5,819 nt of DNA from Pseudomonadota bacterium. Its GTDB lineage: Bacteria; Myxococcota_A; Polyangia; Polyangiales; Polyangiaceae. Location of the stretch: NCBI GenBank assembly GCA_023411445.1, contig JAEYOT010000746.1, forward strand, positions 1 through 5,819, written 5' to 3'. Shown one piece after another: positions 1 to 5,188 of this stretch. A program made the position numbers and the translations under genes. The notes under the pieces are model-generated. The model did no database searches and had not been told where the DNA came from. It saw only the letters and a program-made list of their open reading frames with translations. Each line of letters begins with the position of its first letter. Position 1 is the stretch's first letter.

Positions 1-2
1 CC

Positions 3-962
3 GCCCGAGCCGAGAATGAGCCCACGACGGACACGACGGATCGTGAGGCGCTGGCCAGCTTGAGCGCCGTCGCCAGTGGCGACTTGCCGCCCGAGGCGCT
101 GCACGCGATCTTCTCGGCGATCCGGGCTTCAGCGCGCGCGCTGGAGCAGACGCCGCGCGTCGCGTACTTGGGGCCTGAAGGCGGCTTTTCCCACGTGCTC
201 TCGCGCGCGCATTTCGGCGCGGGCGGCGCCTTTTTGGAGTGCGCCTCCGTGCGCGAGGCGCTGGAGGAGGTGGTGCGGGGCCGCGCGGCTTTCGCGGTGT
301 TCCCGTTCGATTCGTCGCTCGACGGCCTGGTGCAAGCCTCCGTCACGGCGCTCACTGACACGGACTTGGTGATCGTCGGGGCGCGCACGCAGCCGCTACG
401 CTTCGAGCTGATGGGTCGGGCGCAAGCCGTGAGCGAGCTGGAGAAGGTGTACACCACCCCCGCCGGTCACGCTGCTTGCCAGCTGTTCTTGGACGCCGAG
501 CTGCCGCGCGTCAGCGTGATCGACGTGCGCTCGATGAAGGTGGCGGCGGAGCTTTCGCACGTGGACGCCACGGCGGCGGCGCTGGTACCGCAAGCGACCG
601 GGAGCGAGCACGGCCTGCACACGCTGCGCGAAAACGTGGGCGACGCGGCCGAGGCGCAGATGCGTTACGCCATCGCTGCGGCCCGCCCGGCGAGCCGTTC
701 CGGCGCGGACGTGACCTGCTTGCTGTTCAGCATCGACGACAAGCCCGGCTCGCTCTTCGATATCCTGCGGCATTTCGCCGAGCGCGGCATCAACCTGCGC
801 CGGCTGCACTCGCGCCCGGCCGGGCGGGAGCCCTGGGACTACGTGTTTTACGTGGAAATCGGCGGCCACGTCACCGAGCGCCCGGTCATCACCGCGCTCG
901 AGGCCGTGAAGAAGAGCACGCGTTACCTGCGCGTCCTCGGCTCGTTCCCGCAAGAGGCCTGA
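3..962 (+). CDS. pheA: PheA-type P-protein homologue (5'-truncated): chorismate-mutase tail, divergent prephenate dehydratase domain, ACT domain
   Basis: In canonical P-proteins, chorismate is converted to prephenate and then phenylpyruvate in the cytoplasm, with feedback by phenylalanine through the ACT domain. The frame is open to the left edge. Counting from the TTG at 60 as residue 1, residues 1-29 plus about 19 upstream resemble the end of an AroQ chorismate mutase domain (REA..., then IFSAIRASARALE), so the true start is upstream. The dehydratase domain covers about residues 33-205 and the ACT domain about 219-290 (DKPGSLFDIL, then SRP at 251-253 and PWDYVFYVE). Family recognition is secure, but catalysis is doubtful: TRF is MRY (201-203), GPxGTFS has Gly42 for Thr, ENS is DSS (84-86), SHPQ is TTPA (132-135), STAEAA is SMKVAA (158-163) and the ACT ESRP is HSRP. 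The frame is intact. It ends 46 nt before hisC. The gene symbol reflects homology, not proven activity. Confidence 0.85.
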   Translation, partial: ARAENEPTTDTTDREALASLSAVASGDLPPEALHAIFSAIRASARALEQTPRVAYLGPEGGFSHVLSRAHFGAGGAFLECASVREALEEVVRGRAAFAVFPFDSSLDGLVQASVTALTDTDLVIVGARTQPLRFELMGRAQAVSELEKVYTTPAGHAACQLFLDAELPRVSVIDVRSMKVAAELSHVDATAAALVPQATGSEHGLHTLRENVGDAAEAQMRYAIAAARPASRSGADVTCLLFSIDDKPGSLFDILRHFAERGINLRRLHSRPAGREPWDYVFYVEIGGHVTERPVITALEAVKKSTRYLRVLGSFPQEA

Positions 963-996
963 AGGAGCCTCAGCGGCGCGCAGGCGCGAGCGACGT

Positions 997-1001
997 GGCG
1001 G
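997..1001 (+). promoter_or_regulatory. Probable ribosome binding site of hisC (GGCGG)
   Basis: GGCGG lies 7 nt before the ATG at 1009 and is a one-mismatch version of GGAGG. It supports 1009 over the in-frame ATG at 1030, which has no purine-rich element at a suitable distance. A better match, GAAGGAG at 961-967, lies about 40 nt upstream with no start codon close behind it. Confidence 0.45.
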
Positions 1002-1008
1002 CAAGAAA

Positions 1009-2112
1009 ATGCGCTACGCTGCGCCCGGCATGGCTTTGGTGATACCGACGATTGAGGCGCTGGCTCCGTATGAAGGCGGGAAGCCGATTGAAGAGCTGGC
1101 GCGAGAGCTGGGCATCACCGATGCCGTGAAGCTGGCGTCCAACGAGAACCCGCTGGGGCCCAGCCCGCGCGCGCTGCAAGCGGCGCGGGAGGTCTTGAGC
1201 GACGTGAACCGTTACCCGGACGGGGCGGCGTACACGCTGCGCGCCAAGCTGGCCGCCAAACACGGCGTGGGCATGAACGAGGTGCTGCTCGGCTGCGGTT
1301 CCAACGAGCTGCTCGACTTGGCGGTGCGCACGTTCTGCACGCCGGAGAGCCACATCGTGTTCGCGGAGCCGGCGTTCGTCGTGTACCGCATCGCCGCCAT
1401 GGCAGCTGGCGTTCCGTTCACCGCCGTGCCGCTCACGGCGCGGCTAGAGCACGACCTGCCGGCGATGGCGGCGGCGGTCACGCCGCAGACGCGGCTTTTG
1501 TTCGTGGCCAACCCGAACAACCCGACCGGCACGCACGTGGGCCGCGCTGCGGTGGAGCAGCTGCTCCGCGAGGTGCCGCCGGAGGTGCTGATCGTGATGG
1601 ATGAAGCGTACCTGGAGTACGCGGACGCCGCCGACTACCCGGACTCGCTCGAGCTGCGCGGGCTGCGCGAGCGGCTGATCGTGTGTCGCACCTTCTCCAA
1701 GATCTACGGCCTAGCGGCGCTGCGTGTGGGCTACGCCGTGTCCACGCCCACCATCATCGACTACATGAACCGCGTGCGGGCGCCCTTCAACGTGAGCACG
1801 CCCGCGCAAGCCGCCGCCATCGCCGCGCTGGACGATCACGATCACGTGCAGACGTCGCGCGCGCTCAACCTCAAGGAGCGGCAGCGAGTGAGCGAGGCCT
1901 TGCGGGCGCGGGGGCTGGGGGTTGCGCCCAGCCAAGCCAACTTCGTGCTGGTCGACGTGAAGCGCCCTGCGCGTCCCGTGTACGACGCGCTACTGCGCCG
2001 CGGCGTGATCGTGAGGCCGTTCGCCAGCTTGCCGACCTCGCTCCGTGTCACACTTGGTACGGAGCGTGAAAACGATCGCTTCTTGGCCGCGCTGGCGGAG
2101 GTGCTCACGTGA
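1009..2112 (+). CDS. hisC: Histidinol-phosphate / aromatic aminotransferase
   Basis: This is a PLP-dependent fold-type I aminotransferase of the HisC family. It transaminates imidazole-acetol phosphate in histidine synthesis, and relatives in aromatic operons also act on phenylpyruvate, hydroxyphenylpyruvate or prephenate. The 367 residues match the family length. All hallmarks are present: SNENPLGPSP (44-53), NRYPDG (67-72), GCGSNE (95-100), NPNNPTG (168-174), DEAY (198-201), the Schiff-base lysine K231 in TFSKIYGLA, R239 in LRVGY, and the carboxylate-binding R346 in SLRVTLGT. The start at ATG 1009 has a GGCGG element. ATG 1030 would give MALVIPTIEALAPY and suits typical family N-termini, so either start is possible. 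The stop overlaps the GTG of the next gene by 4 nt, implying translational coupling. Placement after pheA suggests aromatic as well as histidine duty, but substrate preference cannot be read from the sequence. Confidence 0.95.
   Translation: MRYAAPGMALVIPTIEALAPYEGGKPIEELARELGITDAVKLASNENPLGPSPRALQAAREVLSDVNRYPDGAAYTLRAKLAAKHGVGMNEVLLGCGSNELLDLAVRTFCTPESHIVFAEPAFVVYRIAAMAAGVPFTAVPLTARLEHDLPAMAAAVTPQTRLLFVANPNNPTGTHVGRAAVEQLLREVPPEVLIVMDEAYLEYADAADYPDSLELRGLRERLIVCRTFSKIYGLAALRVGYAVSTPTIIDYMNRVRAPFNVSTPAQAAAIAALDDHDHVQTSRALNLKERQRVSEALRARGLGVAPSQANFVLVDVKRPARPVYDALLRRGVIVRPFASLPTSLRVTLGTERENDRFLAALAEVLT
2097..2101 (+). promoter_or_regulatory. Shine-Dalgarno GGAGG for the lipoprotein gene at 2109
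   Basis: A perfect GGAGG sits inside the last codons of hisC, 7 nt before a GTG codon that overlaps the hisC stop (GTGA, 2109-2112). It fixes the start of the lipoprotein gene and shows that this junction is a real coupled gene boundary. Confidence 0.7.
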
Positions 2113-3104
2113 TTCGCCGCTCGTTCTTGCTCGGGCTCTCCGCGCTGTGCAGCGCCGCCTGCGCCAAGCAGGAGGACGTGATCATCAGCACGGGCAAAGG
2201 CCGAGAGAAGACGGCGCCGGAGATCGACGCGGACGCGCTGGCGCTCTTGCCCGGTGGTGCCATCACGGTCGGTGTGCTGGACGCGCAGGCGCTGTTCGCC
2301 TCCCAGTTCGGTGACAAGCTGCTGGAGGTCGCGCGGCGCCGGGCGCCCGTGCCCGAGTCGGCCGAGTTCGATCCCAAGCGGGACCTGACGAAGGCCTATT
2401 TCGGCGTGTACTCGATGCAGGGGGCGGACGTGTGCGGCGTCGCGCTCGGCAGCTTCGACCCAAAGAAGATCGAGGCAGCGGCGGACGGCGTGCAGAAGAC
2501 GCCGCAAGGCGTGCCCGTGACGAAGACGTCTTACGCTGGCCGGGCGCTGTACACGGCCGAGAGCGTCGGCTTCACGGTGCTGACGACCCGCACGGCGCTG
2601 TTTGGCAATCAGACGGGCATTCGTCGAGCGCTCGACCGCATCAAGGACGGCACGGCCAAGCGTGAGCTGCCCGCCTGGGCGGGGCAGGTCTTGGCGCAAA
2701 CGGCGCCGTTTTCCTTCGGCTCTAACCTGAAGGACAACCCGGTGCCGAACGCGCTTCGCAGCAAGCTGACGTTCCTGGACGGGGTGGAGACGCTGGCGGT
2801 GGTCGGCAATTTTGCGCCACCCGGTATCAACCTGGCCGGCACCTTGGTGTACCCCGACGAAGAAGCAGCCAAAGTGGGCGCCAGCAAGGTCGGGGAGACG
2901 CGCGCGCTGCTGGATGGCTATGCGCCTCTCTTGGCGCTGCTCGGCATACCCAAGCCGGTGCAAAAGCTGGAGGCTGACGCGATCGGCAAGGAGGGCCACT
3001 TCGTGGCCGGTATCGACGCGGTCGCCGTCTCGACGCTGCTGACGCGCTTGGACGATCTCTTGGCTGCCGTCCCACAGAATCCGCCCAAGCCCGTGTCACA
3101 ATGA
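2109..3104 (+). CDS. Putative Tat-type lipoprotein of unknown function, in the tyrA position
   Basis: I do not recognise the family. The 331-residue product starts MIRRSFLLGLSALCSAAC. It has a twin-arginine RRxFL pattern at residues 3-7, a short hydrophobic stretch and a lipobox SAAC with the lipidated cysteine at 18. Ala19-Lys20 follow, so there is no Asp+2 inner-membrane retention signal and outer-membrane or periplasmic-face anchoring is likely. After a linker (about 19-45) comes a soluble region without further membrane segments. It contains ITVGVLDAQAL (52-62), EVARR (73-77), GVALGSFD (110-117), ALYTAES (146-152), a TVLTTRTALFGN block (156-167) followed by RRALDRI, and NLAGTLVYPDEE (241-252). 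The tail is proline-rich. No catalytic or metal motif is evident. The GTG start is fixed by a perfect GGAGG and the signal peptide. It overlaps hisC by 4 nt and ends 10 nt before aroA. It resembles the gene at 5189 in block order. Confidence 0.85.
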   Translation: MIRRSFLLGLSALCSAACAKQEDVIISTGKGREKTAPEIDADALALLPGGAITVGVLDAQALFASQFGDKLLEVARRRAPVPESAEFDPKRDLTKAYFGVYSMQGADVCGVALGSFDPKKIEAAADGVQKTPQGVPVTKTSYAGRALYTAESVGFTVLTTRTALFGNQTGIRRALDRIKDGTAKRELPAWAGQVLAQTAPFSFGSNLKDNPVPNALRSKLTFLDGVETLAVVGNFAPPGINLAGTLVYPDEEAAKVGASKVGETRALLDGYAPLLALLGIPKPVQKLEADAIGKEGHFVAGIDAVAVSTLLTRLDDLLAAVPQNPPKPVSQ

Positions 3105-3114
3105 GCAGCGCTCC

Positions 3115-4470
3115 ATGCCGTCCCGCCTGATCGTCCGTCCGCCGTCGCGCCCGCTCAGCGGCAGCGTACCGGTCCCTAGCGACCGCAGCATCACGCATCG
3201 GGCGCTGCTCTTGGCTGCGCTGTCGAACGGTCCGTGCGAGCTGCGCGGCTTCGCTTACGGTAGCGACAACATGGGCATGCTGCGCGCGCTGGCGGCGCTC
3301 GGCATTCGTTACGAGGACGACAAGCGCGGCACGTTGAAGCTGCGCGGCGTGGGCCTGCGCGGCCTGCGCGAGCCGAAGGAGCCGCTCAACTGCGGCCACT
3401 CGCCGACGATCGCGCGGTTACTCACTGGCGTGCTGGCGGGGCAGCCTTGGCGTGCGCGCCTGGAGGGCAGCGCCAGCAACGCGCGTCGGCGCATGCGCGC
3501 GGTCACGGAGCCGCTGGTGCGGCGCGGTGCGCGCATCACCGGCATGCCGCACCCGCAAGATCCGAGCGAGCTGTGCCTGCCGCTGGAGATCGGCCCGCTG
3601 GAGAGCGAGCGGCTCGCGCCGATCGACTACGTGATGAGTCGCCCCAACGATCACGCTAAGGGCGCGCTCTTGTTCTCGGGCCTGTTCGCCTCCGGGCCCA
3701 CGCTGATACACGAGCCAGTGCTGTCGCGCGATCACACCGAGCGCATGTTCGACGCGCTGGGCATGCCAGTTCAAGCCGTTGGCTCGATGGTGAGCCTGCA
3801 CCCGCCGGCGGATCCGCTGGCCATCCGCGGCTTCGACAGCGACATCCCGGGTGACATCTCGGCGGCGGCGTTCATCCTGGCCGCAGCGCAGCTCGTGCCG
3901 GACAGCGCCGTGAGCACGCGCCGCACGGGGCTGAACCCGACCCGCACCGGCATCCTGGACATGATCCGTCTGTTCGGTGGCCGCACCGGCATCACGCCGA
4001 CCGGGGACTCGCTGGGCGAGCCGTACGGTGAGGTGAGCTCGCGGGGGGCGCCGCTGCGCGGCATCAAGATCTCCGGCGAGCTGTCGCTGCTGGGTATCGA
4101 CGAGGTGCCGGTCGCTTGCGTGCTGGCGGCCAAGGCGCGCGGCGTGACTGAGATCTCGGACGTCGGCGAGCTGCGCGAGGAGTCTTCGGACCGGCTGGGG
4201 GCGCTGGCTCGGCTGCTCCAGGCCTTCGGGGTTTCCGTCAGTGAGAAGCCGGATGGGCTGCTGATCGAGGGGCAACCGGAGCGTCCGCTGCGCGCCGCTC
4301 GGGTGCGCTCGGAAGGCGATCACCGCCTGGCCATGGCTGGAGCGCTGCTGGCGCTTGCGGCCGACGGCGAAAGCGTGATTGATGACGCGGACCCCATCGC
4401 CGTCAGCTTCCCGCGGTTCGTCGGGACTCTGCGCGCGCTGGGCGCGGCCCTCGAGGTACAGGAGCAGTGA
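3115..4470 (+). CDS. aroA: EPSP synthase (AroA) homologue with substituted active site
   Basis: AroA joins shikimate-3-phosphate and phosphoenolpyruvate to make EPSP, the penultimate step to chorismate. The 451 residues fit the family (about 430-450), and both beta-alpha-beta halves are present. Clear landmarks are SITHRALLLAAL (25-36), SRDHTERM (204-211), IPGDISAAAF (244-253), NPTRTGILDM (274-283), GIDEVPV (327-333, with the E. coli Asp313 equivalent at D329), SDR (358-360), GDHRLAMA (401-408) and SFPRF (431-435). Arginines matching E. coli Arg100, 124, 344 and 386 are kept. However Lys22 is R24, Asn94 is H95, Gly96 is P97, the SAQ/SSQ triad is N178-D179-H180, and the VKES of RVKESDR is EESS (355-358), replacing Lys340 and Glu341. 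Canonical activity is therefore uncertain. The ATG is 10 nt after the lipoprotein stop and has only a weak Shine-Dalgarno. The stop overlaps the cmk GTG. Fold assignment is secure, reaction is not. Confidence 0.88.
   Translation: MPSRLIVRPPSRPLSGSVPVPSDRSITHRALLLAALSNGPCELRGFAYGSDNMGMLRALAALGIRYEDDKRGTLKLRGVGLRGLREPKEPLNCGHSPTIARLLTGVLAGQPWRARLEGSASNARRRMRAVTEPLVRRGARITGMPHPQDPSELCLPLEIGPLESERLAPIDYVMSRPNDHAKGALLFSGLFASGPTLIHEPVLSRDHTERMFDALGMPVQAVGSMVSLHPPADPLAIRGFDSDIPGDISAAAFILAAAQLVPDSAVSTRRTGLNPTRTGILDMIRLFGGRTGITPTGDSLGEPYGEVSSRGAPLRGIKISGELSLLGIDEVPVACVLAAKARGVTEISDVGELREESSDRLGALARLLQAFGVSVSEKPDGLLIEGQPERPLRAARVRSEGDHRLAMAGALLALAADGESVIDDADPIAVSFPRFVGTLRALGAALEVQEQ
4453..4464 (+). promoter_or_regulatory. 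Probable ribosome binding region of cmk
   Basis: Two purine-rich elements, GAGG (4453-4456) and AGGAG (4460-4464), lie within the end of aroA. The first is 10 nt from the GTG at 4467. The second is a better match but only 2 nt away. The overlap with the aroA stop suggests that reinitiation contributes. Confidence 0.4.
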
Positions 4471-5183
4471 GCGCCCCGAAGCGAAGCAGGCCGGTCGTGG
4501 CCATCGATGGTCCCGCCGGAGCCGGCAAGAGCACGGTGACGCGCAAGGTGGCCGAGCGGCTCGGCTACGTGGTCGTCGATACCGGCGCGCTCTACCGTCT
4601 GGTGGCGCTAGCCGCCGAGCGCGCGCACGTGGACTTCGATGACGTGGCCAAGGTGGAGGCGCTGGCGGAGGCGCTGGTCGCCGAGGGCGCCGTCCAGCTG
4701 CGGCGAGCGGATGGAGGCGCGACGCAGGTGCTGCTGCGCGGCCAAGATGTGTCCTCCGCCATTCGCTCCCAGAGCATCGGGCAGGGCGCGAGCAAGGTGA
4801 GCGCGCACCCGGGCGTGCGGCGTGCGCTCTTGGAGCTGCAGCGCGGTCAGGGCAGGGAAGGCGGCGTGGTGCTGGAGGGGCGCGACATCGGCACCGTGGT
4901 GTTCCCCGACGCGGAGGCCAAATATTACCTCACTGCGAGCGCGGAGGTTCGTGCTCAGCGCCGTCACGACGAGCTGGCCGCGCGCGGCACGCCGCCCAGC
5001 GTTGAAGAGGTGCTGCGCGAGGTGAACGAGCGCGATCGCCGTGACAGCACGCGGGCGATCGCCCCGCTGCGTCAGGCTGACGACGCGCAGCTGGTGGACA
5101 GCTCTCACCTGTCGATCGAGCAGGTGGTGGAGCTGATCGTCGCGTCGGTGCGCTCGGTCGAGCGCCGGTTGGCGCAGGGCTGA
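4467..5183 (+). CDS. cmk: Cytidylate (CMP/dCMP) kinase
   Basis: Cmk phosphorylates CMP and dCMP with ATP to the diphosphates, feeding RNA, DNA and CDP-lipid synthesis in the cytoplasm. The product has 238 residues, slightly above the usual ~225. Motifs appear in order and intact: P-loop GPAGAGKST (15-23), DTGALYR (38-44), the CMP-binding insert region with LLRGQDVSSAIRS (89-101), KVSAHPGVRRAL (110-121), EGRDIGTVVFPDAEAKYYLTAS (137-158 region), RAQRR (162-166), and the lid/catalytic ERDRRDSTRAIAPL segment (188-201). It ends with the DSSHLS (211-216) typical of the family. The GTG start overlaps the aroA stop by 4 nt. Position after aroA is the conserved one seen in many proteobacteria, where rpsA normally follows. 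Here the next gene, 5 nt on, is a lipoprotein. Nothing about this protein looks degenerate. Confidence 0.96.
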   Translation: MSAPKRSRPVVAIDGPAGAGKSTVTRKVAERLGYVVVDTGALYRLVALAAERAHVDFDDVAKVEALAEALVAEGAVQLRRADGGATQVLLRGQDVSSAIRSQSIGQGASKVSAHPGVRRALLELQRGQGREGGVVLEGRDIGTVVFPDAEAKYYLTASAEVRAQRRHDELAARGTPPSVEEVLREVNERDRRDSTRAIAPLRQADDAQLVDSSHLSIEQVVELIVASVRSVERRLAQG

Positions 5184-5188
5184 GCCGC

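Noticed and set aside
60..62. TTG as the true start of the pheA homologue
   Set aside because: The frame stays open to the left edge and the residues upstream (including TDREALAS) continue the chorismate-mutase-like helix. No Shine-Dalgarno precedes the TTG. The gene is better treated as truncated by the window.
954..971. GAGGC/GCCTC inverted repeat across the pheA stop, considered as a terminator
   Set aside because: The stem is only 5 bp with an 8-nt loop and no T-run follows. Such short GC stems are expected by chance in this sequence.
1842..2999. 385-codon open frame on the minus strand
   Set aside because: It lies opposite hisC and the first lipoprotein gene. Its product is rich in Arg, Gln and His without recognisable motifs, as expected for the complement of a GC-rich coding frame. 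The plus-strand genes have signals, motifs and coupling.
3101..3130. ATG at 3101 as an alternative aroA start or small gene
   Set aside because: It is out of frame with aroA and stops after nine codons. It only happens to overlap the lipoprotein stop.
3418..4323. 301-codon open frame on the minus strand inside aroA
   Set aside because: It is antisense to a clear AroA homologue and has low-complexity Arg/Gln/Ala-rich composition. It is a shadow of third-position GC bias.
3115..4470. MurA (UDP-GlcNAc enolpyruvyl transferase) instead of an AroA homologue
   Set aside because: SRDHTERM, NPTRTGILDM, GIDE, SDR and GDHRLAMA are EPSP-synthase landmarks, and the position before cmk is the aroA one. 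The MurA catalytic Cys loop is not seen.
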